The notes: generated by a model not told the origin, from the letters alone. A stretch of DNA of 64,000 bases from Stramonita haemastoma (GCA_030674155.1 CM060326.1:43639687-43703686); one strand, 5' to 3'; shown: positions 1-15,100, counted from the stretch's first letter. Translations and numbers: made by a program.

Positions 1-775
1 CCTGTATTACCTATGTGCATATTTGTGACAAATGGATGACAAATGACACACAACCACATGTTGGAACAGGTAGAAGAGTAATATGTTTACTTATTCTTGG
101 TTTTTGTGATTACCTCAACAGCTTTCTCAGCGCTACTGTTAAATAAAGAAAGAGACTTTCTTTTTGGAATGCTCTTGTGCTTTGGTGGGAGATTTACATG
201 CTGACAGCAATGACAGAGACAGCTTGTGTGATTATATTTTTCATTTGGTATGAGACATCAACATAACAGAAGTTACATCAATGGATACAGACAAGTTTAT
301 CAACTTCAGTTGTACAATTAGCTGTCTGTCTGCATGTTGTTGTTTTGTTTTTTATGACACAATACTGTCAGCTGTCATGGCTCCCTATGCAGTGCCACAA
401 CCATGCAAGTGCAGTAAACCCTGCTACTGTTGTTGCCACATCCTTTCCTTGTACAACAATAAATAGAATGTTTGTTATTCAACAGTAAAGTGTAAATATA
501 CAGTAACCCAAGAACCCCTTTTGCACAGTTTCTCTTTCTCTGGAAACCCAGAAAATAAAGGATAAGGAGGTCTGCAAACTCAGGCCTCAGCAATAAAAAT
601 TACTATTCTCTGAGCCAACCAGTTGGAAGAGTTAAAACTGCTGCTTGAAATGTCTTTGAATCCTCAGGTGTGCTAACAGTCCCACACATTTTTTAAGACT
701 TTTTGCTTTGGACCCAACAATGCTGGCAACATGTGTTTTCTTGTCTGGTTGTTTTTTGGAAAGTAAGAGAGATTG

Positions 776-985
776 TAGATGTTTTCTTACATAATTTATA
801 TTGGGTTTTCACTACAGGAGATAGTTTGTCTAGATGTGAAACTCAATTTTCTGTAGATGTTTTCTTACATAATTTATATTGGTTTTCACTACTAGATGTT
901 AATTTTGATCATGTGTAGATGTTGTCTTACATAGTTTGTATTGGTTTTCACTACAGGAGATAGTTTGTCTGGATGTTTATCACGA
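776..985 (+). repeat. three-copy ~65-75 bp tandem repeat
   Basis: Units begin GTAGATGTTTTCTTACATAA and include TTGGTTTTCACTACAGGAGA. Otherwise 1-1059 is PAN3 intron with no exon I can support. Confidence 0.75.
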
Positions 986-1059
986 TTGTGTGTGTGCATG
1001 TGTTGAATGCATGTGTGTTCACATGTGTGTTATATATCTGTGTGTGTTTTATATCACAG

Positions 1060-1198
1060 GCCGGAGGTGACTTCCCCCCACTGCAGCCAGCCTCATTACC
1101 GCACAGTTCCAGCACACCGTCCTTTGGGGCCCTCAACGCCATGTTCAACCAGCCTCCCCCTCCCTCCTCCACCCCTGTCACTCACACCCTCAACAACG
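1060..1198 (+). CDS. PAN3: PAN3 exon (low-complexity linker, part 1)
   Basis: Acceptor atatcacag ends at 1059. Donor GTCAGT begins at 1199. The exon is Ser/Pro/Asn-rich (begins [14 protein letters not shown]) and enters in phase 0. A second possible donor at 1231 (gtatgt) was rejected because only the 1199 donor leaves phase 1, which the next exon needs. Confidence 0.8.
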
Positions 1199-4100
1199 GT
1201 CAGTTCTCATCTGGACAACTCAAACCACCTGTATGTTTTTTGTCTGTGCATGCGAGTGACCATGTGTGTAGACTTGAGACTATTATCTCGTATCTAAGAA
1301 ATTCCAAGTGATACACGTAAAATCATTCCAGACTCAACATACAATGAAAATGTAGGTGCACAGGTTTACGTGTGTGTGTGGTGTGTTGTGCATGTGTGTG
1401 TATGCGCACGCGTTTGTGCGCACGTGCGTGTGTCTGTTAGGACAGAGACTGTCTCTGCTTGTGGTGGTGTGTGCCTGGACAGACTGTCCTACATGTGTGT
1501 ATGCCTGGGCAAAGATTCATGTGATTGATGTTTGCTTTGCTGGTGGTTCCAGGAGGGTTGACATACCCTGCAGGGCTCAGCCCCAACCACAGCCCCGGCA
1601 TTTCCCCGTCTGGTTCCCCCCACATGTTCCGCCGTAACCCCAATGGACCCCCCATCCCTGCCCCCCACCGTCGTGGCAATCTTCCCCAGAAACCAAGTGG
1701 TGCCGTGTGTCAGGAGAATGTGGTGGGGGGCACCACCTACTTCTACAACCCTGATGACTTCACGCCGCAGACAGAGGGTGTGGTAAGTGTGTGTGTGTCT
1801 TGCAGGAGCGGGTGATTGTGTGTTTATGGATATATATGCATGCAGTGTTGATTCTAGGGTGCGTCCTTGCAGGATTTACCATATTTTTTTCAACATTGCC
1901 ACAAAATAATGTAAGCAGTGCACCCAAACAGGTGGGAAAAAATTTTTGAACAAATATGCTTTAACTGACCCCCACTTTTTTGTCACAGACCCACCTCCCA
2001 CTATATATATATTCCTTTTTTTGATTTTCGAAGGTTGGTTGCTATAAGTGTGTTATAAGCTATAACAGTTAACAAAAAACATGTGCCTGTGTTTCAGTCT
2101 GTGATAAAGGAATGATAACACGAAATGTATGCCTATGTTTCCATCTGTAACAAAGTGATACCTTAAATGTGTACCTGTATTTTCAGTCTGTGATTAAAAC
2201 AAATTAATGTATGCCTGTTTTAGTCTGTGATTAAGGAAAAATAACAAAAAATGTATGCCTGTGTTTCAGTCGTGATAAAGAAAGAATAACAAAAAAATGT
2301 ATGCCTATGTTTCAGTCTGTGGTAAAGAAATTTAATTTTTTTAAAATTTAATGTATGCCTGTGTTTCCATCTGTAACAAAGTGATGCCTAAAATGTGTAC
2401 CTGTGTTTCAGTCTGTGATTAAAAAAAATTAATGTATGCCTGTTTTAGTTTGTGTGAATAAAAGAAAGTATGCCTGTTTTCAGTCTGTGATAAAGAAAGA
2501 ATAACAAAAAAATGTATACCTATGTTTCAGTCTGTGTAAAGAAATAATAACAAAAAAATGTGTGCCTGTGTTGCAGTCTCTGCCCCCCTTCACCATGTTC
2601 CACTCTACCCCAGGTTACCTGAAGCACATGAAACTGAAAGGACCCTCCACCTTTTTCATGGCAGATGAAATCAAAAGTGTTAGTAGTTTCTTCTGCCTCC
2701 CTCCCTCCCTCCCTCCCTCCTCCTCCCTTCTTTGTCTCTGCTCAGCAGTTCTCTTCATTGTGTGTGCATACATGTGCACTTGTTTAAAAAATTTATGTTT
2801 GGTGTGTGTGTGTGTGTGTGTGTGTGTGTTGTGTGTTGATGTGGTTTATGGTTTGGAGTGTGTTGATGTGATTGAACATGTGTCATGATTTGTTGTCAGG
2901 TGTGGTTGAATTTGTGTATTGTTTTTAGGTGTGGTTGAATTCATGTGTTTTATTTTCAGGGTAGTTGATTTTGTGTGTTTTGTTTTCAGGTGTGGTTGAA
3001 TGTGTGTGTGGCTTTGTCAGGTGTGGTTGATTGGTGTTGATTTGGATGGCAAGTGACAAGTTGTGTTGATGTGTGGATGACACATGTGGTGATGTGGTTG
3101 ACAGGTATGGTGTTGTGGTTGACAGGTAAGCAGGTGTGGTTGACAGTTGTGATGATGTGCTTGACAGGAGTGTGGGTGTGTTACAGGCAATCTTACATCG
3201 GCAGTCCCTGAGTTACACAGCCTGTGATCCGGCTCTCAACCAGGTGAGGGGGAATGGCTGTAGTATACACATTTGTGCTGATGTCTTTCTTTTTTTTTTC
3301 CATTTGTAACTTTGGAGGGGGGGCCAGCAGGGGGCTTAAGACTTGAAAAAAAAAACTGAGCTGGTGTGACACCCACACCAGTCAGAATTTTTTATTTTAT
3401 TCCCCCAACTTCATGCAGATTAAGACCGTTCGACTTTAATCCCATGGGTCCATGAAGTCGCAGGTTCAAAACTTGACAGCGTCTGATGAAGTAAGTGTGG
3501 GGATTTTTACAATCTCCCAACTCAACTTCAAGTGCAGACCTGCCAGTGCCTTAACTCCCTTCATGTATATACACATGCAGAAGATAAAGATTCCAAAATT
3601 CATGTCGGCATTCAGTGGGTTACAGAACCATGGAAATATACCCCGCATACTTCACTGAAGTCAGAATGCAGCTGCCTTCATGGTGGGCAAAAACAGTCAC
3701 ATACACTAAACTTCGCCATTGGTGAACCTTGGAGCTTTAGCTGAGGAGTGGAAAAAAAACAGATAAGAGAAAATAACATTTTATTTTACCATGGGTTTTG
3801 TAAAGGTACATTTCAGCAGTGTGAACAGGTGTGTTTATGTCAGCCCTGTGTTTAGTAAAGACGTCTACATGTCAGCTGTGTGTCAACAGGTGTGTGTGTT
3901 ATAAAAGTGTGTACATGTCAACCATATATGTTTTATAAAAAAAGTATGCATGTCAGCTGTTTGTCAACAGGTGTGTGTGTTAAAAAAGTGTGTAAATGTC
4001 AGCCCTGTTTTTACAAAGATGTCTACATGTCAGCTGTGCGTCAACAGGTGTGTGTGTTATTAAAGTGTGACCATGTCAGCTGTGCATCAACAGGTGTGTG

Positions 4101-7100
4101 TTATAAAAGTGTGTACATGCCAGCCCTGTGTCAACAGACGTGCCACAGGAGGTGGATAACTACGATGCTTTGGTGCCGCTGGAGCCAGGTCATAACCCCA
4201 ACGCCCCTGTCAAGTCATCGCTGGGCTATGTCAGCACCTGCTACAAGGCCAACCACAAGAAGGACTCCAGCTTGTGTTGCCTGCGACGCATCCACAGTCA
4301 GTAGCTTCTGAGATATATCTGGGGGGTTTGGGGGGGGGGTTTTGTTTGGTTGCCGGTCCATTTTTGTGTTGTCATATTCTACAGTGTGTTCAGTTTTGTT
4401 TGTTCATTTTTGTTTGTTTTTGGCCTGCATTCTGCTGTGTGTTCACTTTGTCCATTTTTGTTTGTATTTTAGCCAGTTCTACATTGTGTTCACTTTATCC
4501 ATTTTTGTTCGGGTTGTTTGGGGGTGTTTTTTGGGGGGGGAGGTTGGTTTGGGTTTTTGTTTGTTTTTGAACATTGTGAGTGCAAATTTCTTATGACTGA
4601 ACATTGTGATGCAGATTCCTGATGATGAACATTGTGAGTGCAGATTTCCCTGATGACTGAACATTGTGAGTGCAGATTTCCCTGATGACTGAACATTGTG
4701 AGTGCAGATTCTTATGACTGAACATTGTGAGTGCAGATTTCCCTGATGACTGAACATGTGAGTGCAGATTTCCCTGATGACTGAACATTGTGAGTGCAGA
4801 TTTCTTTATGACGACTTGTGAGTGCAGATTCCCCGATGACTGAACATTGTGAGTGCAGATTCTTTATGACATGAACATTGTGAGTGCAGATTTCCTTGAT
4901 GACTGAACATTGTGAGTGCAGATTTCCTTGATGACTGAACATTGTGAGTGCAGATTTCCCTGATGACTGAACATTGTGAGTGCAGATTTCCTGATGATGA
5001 ACATTGTGAGTGCAGATTCCTGAGACTGAACATTGTGAGTGCAGATTCCTGATGACTGAACATGTGACTGCAGATTTCTTATGACTGAACATTGTGACTG
5101 CAGTTTTCTTTATGACTGAACATTGTGACTGCAGATTTCTTTATGACTGAACATTGTGACTGCAGATTTCCGGATCAACCCCACGATGAACAACAGCCTG
5201 ATGACTCTGGTGGAGACCTGGAGCAAAGTGTACCACCCCAACATCGTGCAGCTCAGAGAGGCCTTCACCACCAAGGCCTTTGGAGATCACTGTATGTCTG
5301 TTTTTATTCTTTTTTTCTTTTTCTTTTTTTTCTTGAGGATAATAGACAAAGCGTTCATGTGCTTTTTTACATCCAGTCCTTGTGTGTGTATGCAGTTTTG
5401 TAAATTTTGTCATGGGTGTGTGTGGGTGTGTGTGTGCGTGCGTGCGTGTGTGTGTTGTGAACATGAATGTGTGTGTGTGTAAGCTGTTGTGAACATAATT
5501 TATATGTGCCTGAACACTTCCCCTGGTTTCAGGGTGGGGTAAGAACTGGTCGTGTCATGTGACTTGGTAGAAGAAAACAGGATTTTGCTTTAAGAGTTGT
5601 TTGGAAGCAAATGTTGATGACTGTGAATAGAACAGAAACACTGACACAGATTGGCTTTTCTATAGTTGACAGTATTGACAATAACAGCTTGCTTTACTAC
5701 TCCTTGCTTTCTGTTAAATTAATGGAGTGATAGTGACAGCTAGCTATACTGCTTCTGTTTTCTGTCAGTGGAGTGATAATGATAATGACAGCTTGCTATA
5801 CTGCTTCTGTTTTCTATCAATGGAGTGAAAATGATAGTGACAGCTGCCTATACTGTTTCTGTTTTCTGTCGGTAAAGTGATAGTGATAGTGACAGCTGCT
5901 TATACTGCCTCTGTTTTCTATCAATGGAGTGAAAATGATAGTGACAGCTGCCTATACTGCTTCTGTTTTCTATCAATGGAGTGAAAATGATAGTGACAGC
6001 TGCTTATACTGCCTCTGTTTTCTATCAATGGAGTGAAAATGATAGTGACAGCTGCCTATACTGCTTCTGTTTTCTGTCGGTAAAGTGATAGTGACAGCTA
6101 GCTATACTACTTCTGTTTTCTGCTAATGGAGTGATGATAGTGACAGATGCCTATACTGCTTCTGTTTTCTGCTAATGGAGTGATAGTGACAGCTGCCTTT
6201 ACTGCTTCAGTTTTCTGCTAATGTGATAGTGACAGCTGCTTAGCTCATTTCTTGTTAAGAGTGATAGTGATATCTACCTTTATTTGGGAATGACATTTTT
6301 CCACTGTTCAGCAAAATTCTGCCATCAGTAGTTATATTTTTATCAGGGGGGGGGGGGGGGGGGGGGGTTCTCAGAACAAAAATTGAACAATGCTAATTCT
6401 GCAAGCCAGAAGAAAATGCCTCAAATCAAAGGAATGAAGAATCTGCAGATAACATTTGAGCATGAAACATATAATATATTTTAAAATTTACAGGAAGCCT
6501 AGAATCCTCATGTGCAGGTTATATCAGTTTGAATACAAGTTTCAAATCTTTCTATTAAAGAATACAAGTTTCAAATCTTTCTAATAAGTATTGCCCAGGA
6601 CCTTCCTAGATATCGAAGATGACACATAGTTTGCCATGTATGTAATACTGGGTATGTGTGATGTGCTGGATGTGTGTGCCCATCACACCATAGAGTGCTC
6701 TTTTGAAAAAAAAAATGAGCATGTTTTGACTTAATTTGACCTCAATGTTTGGCTGTATCAGACAGGTCACCTTGAATTTTCTCTCAGTTCACCTTTAACT
6801 TGACCTCAGTGTTTGGATGTGTTATCGGGCAGGTCACCTTGAATTTGACCTCAAGTCCCCTTGAATTTGACCTCTATGTTTGGCTGTATTGGACAGGTCA
6901 CCTTGAATTTGACCTCATTGTTTGGCTGTATCAGACAGGTCACTTTTGATTTGACCTTGATGTATGTCTGTATCAGACAGGTTACTTTTAATTTGAACTC
7001 GATGTATGTCTGTATCAGACAGGTCACTTTTAATTTGACCTCAATTTATGTCTGTATCAGACAGGTCACTTTTAATTTGACCTCGATGTATGTCTGTATC

Positions 7101-10064
7101 AGACAGGTCACTTAATTTGACCTTGAGGTTTGTGGCTGATTTCGACAGGTCATCTATAATTTGACCTTGATGTTTGTGGCTGTAAAGCCATCACACACTG
7201 AAAAGAAAGCCACAACACACGCAAAAAAAGAAAGCCACCAGCAGCACATGCTAATTCATGGCCCATCTGTCTCACATGCTAATTCATGGCCCATCTGTCT
7301 GCTGGGGACGTGTTGACAGCGGTTGTGGTGTCCTATGACTACCTGCCAGGGGTAGAGACTCTGATGGCCCAACGCTTTACCTCCAACCTTCAGCCCCTCA
7401 ACGGCTTCTCTACCGACTTCACCCCCACCTCCCGCCCTTTTGGCAACCGTGGTCAGTGTCTGTCTGTCTGTGTTGGCATATAATGGTATGTGTGGATTGG
7501 GAAGATGATGTGAAAGTTAAAAAATGGGAGGTGGAGGGTAAATATATTTGTCCACTTGTAACACTACATGCACACACAAATTTAATGTTCACTGACTAGC
7601 TTATGTAAAAAGCTTAATTTTATGGGCACCCCTGCTATATTGGCCAATTTGTCTGTTTTCATTTTCACTGGCATTTAATTAGTGAGCTGTTGGTGTGGTA
7701 GTTACAGGTCTAATAGTGAATACTGTATGAACTACATTCTAAGTAGTTGGAGGTGGGTTTTTTTAATGCTACTTGAAAATTCCTGTAGGAAAATGACTGA
7801 ATTCTTGAGTTGTGTTTTCATGCTTATTTTCATAATTTGTTTGGAGATGATTTTCTGAAACAGAATGTATTACTGTGTTATAAAGGGGCAAGTCTGGTTG
7901 TTTTTTATTTACATTTTCAAACAAATACTGTAGTTAGCTATGAAAGTTTTTGCTGTTGCGCTTTGCTGACAAACACAGCTACTGTTTTAGAGGGCTTGCT
8001 CTAATTTCAGGCACAGCTGTTGCTCTTTCGATTCTTGTACAAATAGCTATCCTGGGGATATTAATGATGATAGTTATAGTGATGATGATGGTAATGGTAA
8101 CAAAAGTTACTCTGATCATGGTGATTATGATAATGACAGTGATGGAAATGAGGGGGAAATAACGACAGCAGTTACTGTGGTGGTGATGACAGTGATGATA
8201 ATGGGGGAAATAATGACAGCAGTTACTGTGGTGATGATGATGACAGGGTGATGATGGGGAAGGTAATGACTGTGGTGATGACGATGATGGTGACAGTTTT
8301 GATAATAATGGGGGGGGGAGGGGGGGCAGTGTGGTGATGACAGTAGTGTGAAGTTAATAGCAACTATGACCGTAACGACGAACATAACAATGATGGCGGT
8401 GATGTGATGTAACAGGAGGAGGTGGTGGCGGCGGGGGTGGGGTGAACGGCCAATCAAAGGCTCTGACAGAGACAGAGATCTGGTCGTACATCGTGCAGCT
8501 GTGCTCAGCACTGCGCTGTATTCAGGGGCAGGATTGGCCGCCCGCACCATTGAACCCACCAAGATTCTGCAGTATGGCCGCGGACGGTGGGTTTTCTTTT
8601 CTTTTCTTTCTTTTCTTTTGTATCATAGTAGTAGTAGGCACCCATCAGTCTCGGAAGACTAGGGAGTTACGCTCTAGTCTTTAGAGCGCAAAGCCTGGGT
8701 AAGTAAGTTTGGACGGAAAACTGTTACCCTTGCTACAGACACACACACACCCCCCCCCCCCTCTCCATGCCACTGGAATGATCCATTGGAAAAGTAGTGA
8801 CCGATACGAATGGTTCCAGTACCGTCGCAGGAGCCACCAGAACGTTGCCATATGCAGCCCCGAGCTGCCCTGGGACTTTGTATCAAAGATAATGGAATAA
8901 GCATTCATGTGCTATTTTTACATCCAGTCCCAGTGTGTATATGCAGTTTTGTAAAATTTTTTCATCTGGTTTGAGTCAGACACCCACCCCCTCCCCTCCC
9001 TTGGTGATAGGAGCGTCATTCCTTTGTTTACATTGCTTTGTTTGTGATAAGTGCATTTGTTTGCATTGCTTTGTTTGTGATAAGTGCATTTGTTTGCATT
9101 GCTTTGTTTGTGATAAGTGCATTTGTTTGCATTGCTTTGTTTGTGATAAGTGCATTTGTTTGCATTGCTTTGTTTGTGATAAGTGCATTTGTTTGCATTG
9201 CTTTGTTTGTGATAAGTGCATTTGTTTACATTGCTTTGTTTGTGCAATTGCATTTGTTTACATTGCTTTTTTTGGACAAGTACATTTGTTTACACTCCAT
9301 TTTGAGAAGTGTATTTGTTTTAACACCTCTTTGTGAGAAGTGTATTTGTTTACACCTCTTTGTGAGAAGTGTATTTGTTTACACCTCTTTTGAGAAGTGT
9401 ATTTGTTTACACCTCTATGTGAGAAGTGTATTTATTTAGCAACTCTGTGAGCAGTAGTTATATTTGTGCCATTTTTTTCCCGCCATTTAAAAAAAAATTC
9501 TGCTGTTGTGCAGTCAGAACAAAAATTCTTTCAAACAGCTGTCAAAATTATCAGAGAGACCGCATCACCTTCAACTGTTGAGAACTTGACCGATATTTTG
9601 CTTTTTACTTCCAGGTGTTTGTCCACATAATCAACTGTGTGTCATGTGTTGTGGTATATGTGTTGTGATGTATATATTACAGATCAACTGTGTGTCATGA
9701 GTTGAATTGACTATTGTATAACAAATCAAGTATCACCAGTTTGCTGTGTGCAAGTATCATCAGTTTGCTATGTGTTATGATATGTATGTATGTGTTTGTG
9801 TGTAAACAGGTTACAGATGATATGTAATGTGTGAGTATTGTGTGTGAACAGGTTACGGATGATATGTATGTGTGTGTATTGTGTGTAAACAAGTTACGGA
9901 TGATATGTATGTGTGTGTATTGTGTGTGAACAGGTTACGGATCAACTGTGTGGGAATCATGGACATCCTGACCCTGCCCACTATTGATCAGAATTCCATC
10001 CAAAGCTACATCCACCATTGGCAGGTCTGTTTTCTTTTCTTTTCTCTGTGGCTGTCTGTGTGTG

Positions 10065-10097
<33 letters not shown>

Positions 10098-10738
10098 GTG
10101 TTGTGTGTGTGTGTGTGTGTGTGTGTGACACTGGTGACTGTGATACGCATGTACAATGATACACTTTTGTGCACATATAAAACATGGTTAACTCATACAG
10201 ATATGAACTGCAGTATAGATGTCAGACATTGATTGAATATGACTTGTTTTCAAAAGGAAAAACATTTTAATAAAACTTTTGTCTCCTCAAGACATAGTTT
10301 AAAACAACCTGGGGACATTGTGTGACACATCCTTGAGGTGCAATTGCATGCAAACATTGGTAAACACGACATCTAGACATTAGCTCCTTATTCAGCCACT
10401 AACGTGGATGAACTGTTGTCATATCCATGGTTGTTTTCTTGGTTTATTGTATTTTTATCTGAAATTGTTAACAATGACAAGGAATGCCTTTTGTTGTTGC
10501 AGCAAGAAGACCTGACAGGCCTTGGTCGCATCGTGTTGGCACTGGCCTGCAATTCCGCCCTGGCTGTGCAGAGCAAGAACTTCAACCATGCCATGGAGAT
10601 CGTCAGCAGGAATTACTCCGTGGATCTGAAAAACCTCATTGGGTAAACTCCCATTAATCCCTCTGTCTGTTGTTTTCTTCTGCCGTAAAGATGATCAGAA
10701 GAAAAATCCCACGGTAATGTTGCTTGCCCCTGTGTGTG

Positions 10739-10790
<52 letters not shown>

Positions 10791-10997
10791 ACACTTGTAA
10801 GTCAAGGGGACTGTCTTTTTCATTGAACACTGATTAATTCTCTGGGTTTTTTCTAAGGTGGTGTCTAAAATTTTACCATGGTTCTGCCATAAAATGTATC
10901 CCAGTATTCTTTAAAAAAAAATTTATTTTTTTTTTAAAGTGATAAAATGTTTTGACAGCAGAGGTAAACTGAAAAAGCTCTATAATGAATATAGCTT

Positions 10998-11041
<44 letters not shown>

Positions 11042-11757
11042 TTGTGTGTGTGTGTGGAAATTAACCAGACACCTGCATTGTTGGTCGGATAATTTGAGCA
11101 GCATCCGTAGTAAAATGAATGAAGTTGATCTGTGTGGTCCCAGTCTTCCCAACGAGCCCGTAGCAAACTCATTCTGGGTAGGAGCCAGCTGGGGCCCAAA
11201 AAACCCCTAAGACTGTTCATGGGATTCAAACCTGCAACCCTGCTGTATACCTTTGCAGAAATGGTTTTATGTTTACCCGTATGAAAATGGTTTTCGGTGT
11301 ACCTGTACAAAAAAGGTTTTCTGTTTACCTGTTTTAAAATGGTTTTCTGTTTACCTTCAAAGAAATGTTTTTGTTTCCCTGTTCAGAATTTTTTTTTCTG
11401 TGTACCTGTGCACAAATGGTTTTCTGTATGCCTGTGCACAATGGTTTTCTACCTGTGCAGAAATGGTTTTCTGTATACCTGTCTAAAAATGGTTTTCTGT
11501 ATACCTATGCAGAAATGGTTTTCTGTATACCTGCTTCATAGAAATGATTTTCTATATACCTGCACAGAAATGGATTTCTGTTTACCTGTGCAGGTACCTG
11601 TTTGAGACGCAGAAGGTGCGGTCAGTGAACGACCTGATGCGATGATCGGGGCACGGTTCTTCACCCAGCTGGACCATGCCCAGCTGAGGGCAGACATGCT
11701 GGAAGAGGAGCTCTCCAAGGTCAGACATGCATGCACGCACGCACACATGCGCGCGCG

Positions 11758-11801
<44 letters not shown>

Positions 11802-11908
11802 ACACACACACACAGATGCACACACACACAAAAGACAAAGAAAGGAATTTGAACACACACACATCTGTCTGATATCACTATTAGTGGAAGGACGTTAAAC
11901 TGAAGAAC

Positions 11909-11984
<76 letters not shown>

Positions 11985-12087
11985 ACACACAACTCCTCCT
12001 TCTAGCACTGTATACATATAGTCAACAAGTGGGAGAATGAAGTCAGTATGCACACACATACACACACACATACTCGCACACACATAT

Positions 12088-12155
<68 letters not shown>

Positions 12156-15100
12156 GCACTCCTCCGTCTACTAGCACTGTATACATATAGTCAACAAAAG
12201 GGAGAATGAAGGCAGTGTGTGCACGCTCGCGCACGCATGCACGCACGCCTGTCCATCTAATAGCACTGAATATAAGTAAACAAGTGGGAGAATGAAGGCG
12301 GCGTGTGTGCACACGCACGCACGCACACGCACGTACACACACACACACACACACACACAACGATGAATAGTGACTTCAGAGCTGTGATTAATAACATGTT
12401 GATGTGTTGGTCTTTGCATACATTTCTGATGTATGGATTTGTGTGTGTGTGTTGCAGGAGGTAGAGAATGGACGACTGTGTCGCCTCATGATGAAACTCT
12501 CCTGTGTGCTGGAGAGAGCAGAGTAAGGCTGTTTTTTGTCTGCCTGTTTTATGTATGTGTGTGCCTTGGAGAGTACCTATACAACAAACAAGCAATCAAT
12601 AACAATTTATAGTTTAAGCAAATTCGAATGTACACACATGCACACGCACACACACACATACACACACACACGCACACACAACACACACACACACACACAC
12701 ACAGTAATAAGAAAAAATCTTGTCATTGTAGTAATCGGAGGGGGGGGGGGGGATAAAATCTACAAAAATGTTATACACCATATTGTATAGGTTGAGTGGT
12801 ATAATGTACCCTGTGTGTAAGTTGTGTGGCATAATGTACTATGTACATGCAAGTTGTGTGGCATAATGTACCATGTATATACAGGTTGTATAGCATAATG
12901 TTCCATGTGTGTACAAGTTGTGTGGCATGATATACTGTGTACATACAGGTTATATAGCATAATGTACCATGTACATACAGGTTGTATAGCATAATGTACC
13001 ATGTACATACAGGTTGTATAGCATAATGTACCATGTACATACAGGTTGTATGGTATTATGTACCATGTACATACAGGTTGTATAACATAATGTACGGATG
13101 TGTGTATGTACAGGTTATATGGCATAATGTACAGTGTGTGTATGTACAGATTATGTGGCATAATGTACCATGTACAAACAGGTTGTATAGCATAATGTAT
13201 GGTGTGTGTATGTACAAGTTGTATAGCATAATGTATGGTGTGTGTACATACAGGTTGTATAGCATAATGTACCATGTGTGTACGTACAGGTTGTGTGATA
13301 TAATGTTCCATGTACATTCAGATTGTATAGCATAATGTACCATGTGTGTACATACAGGTTGTATAGCATAATGTTTCATGTACATACAGGTTGTATAGCA
13401 TAATGTTTCATGTACGTACAGGTTGTGTTGCATAACGTACCATGTACATACAGGTTGTGAGGCATAATGTACCATGTACATACATGTTATATAGCATAAT
13501 GTACCATGTACATACAGGTTGTACAGCATAATGTACCATGTACATACAGGTTATATAGCATCATGTACCATGTCTGCGCATACAGGTTGTATGGTATTAT
13601 GTACCATGTACATACAGGTTGTATAGCATAATGCACCATGTGCATACAGGTTGTATAGCATAATGTACCCTGTATGCATGTACAGGTTGTATGGCATAAT
13701 GCCCATGTACATACAGGTTGTATAGCATAATGTACCCTGTATGCATGTACAGGTTGTATGGCATAATGCCCATGTACATACAGAATAATGTACATACAGA
13801 ATAGCATAATGTACGGTGTATGTGTGTATGTACAGGTTCAACATGGACCCCGCCTGGTCAGAGACAGGGGACCGCTACATGCTGAAGTTGTTCAGGGACT
13901 TTGTCTTCCACGCTGTGGATGAACACGGAGTGCCCTGGATGGACATGGCTCACATGGTCTCCTGCCTCAACAAGGTACATACACCACACATGTACACCAC
14001 ACATGCCGGTAGATCCCTGTCCTTTGTATAGGTGGAACAGTTCTGTAGAGACATGTTCACTGATTGACACAGTATACATTACACGTCCACCTCAACAAAT
14101 ACAGCACACATGTACAGCACACATAACTATAGATCCTTATTCTTTGTATAGGTGGAACAGTTCTGTAGCTCTAGACATGTTCACAGATTAATGACAGTAC
14201 ACGCATCTACCTTAACAAAGTACAGCACACATGTACAACACACATGTATAGCACACATGTATGTACAGCACACATGTACAGCACACATATATGTACAGCA
14301 CACATGTATGTACAGCACACGTGTATGTATAGCACACGTGTATGTACAGCACACATGTATGTACAGCACTCATGTATGTACAGCACATGTGCAAAAGCAC
14401 ACATGTAACAGCACACATGTATGTACAGCACACATGTATGTACAGCACACATGTATGTACAGCACACATGTATGTACAGTACTCATGTATGTACAGCACA
14501 CGTGCACAGCACACATGTACAGCACACATGTATGTACAGCACACATGTATGTACAGCACACATGTATGTACAGCACATGTGTATGTACAGCACACGTGTA
14601 TGTACAGCACACATGTATGTACAGCACTCGTGTATGTACAGCACACGTGTATGTACAGCACTCGTGTATGTACAGCACACGTGCACAGCACACATGTATG
14701 TACAGCACACATGTATGTACAGCACACATGTATGTACAGCACTCATGTATGTACAGCACACGTGCACAGCACACATGTACACCCACCACACATGTATGTA
14801 CACCACACATGTACACCACACACATACACCACACATGTGCACCACACATGTATGTACACCACACATGTACACCACACATGTATGTACACCACACATGCCT
14901 GTAGATCGGTGTCTTCTGTATAGGTGGAACAGTTCTGTAGAGACTGTTCACAGATTGAACAGTACACACATCAACCTCAACCAATACAGCACACATGTAC
15001 AGCACACATGGCTGTAGATCTGTGGTTTCTGTATAGGTGGAACATTTCTGTAGAGAAGTGTTCTCAGAGTTCTGTAGAGAAGTGTTCTCAGAGTTCTGTA

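Noticed and set aside
1199..1230. Extension of the first visible PAN3 exon to a GTATGT donor at 1231
   Set aside because: It leaves phase 0, which does not fit the next exon. The GTCAGT donor at 1199 gives the required phase 1.
4568..5165. Regular repeats that might suggest a CRISPR array
   Set aside because: Eukaryotic DNA with no unique spacers between constant repeats. The whole unit repeats and ends at a splice site.
14152..14904. Open frames of up to 250 codons on both strands rich in His-Met-Tyr-Val-Gln
   Set aside because: They are readings of the 17-bp minisatellite in a PAN3 intron, open in several frames at once.
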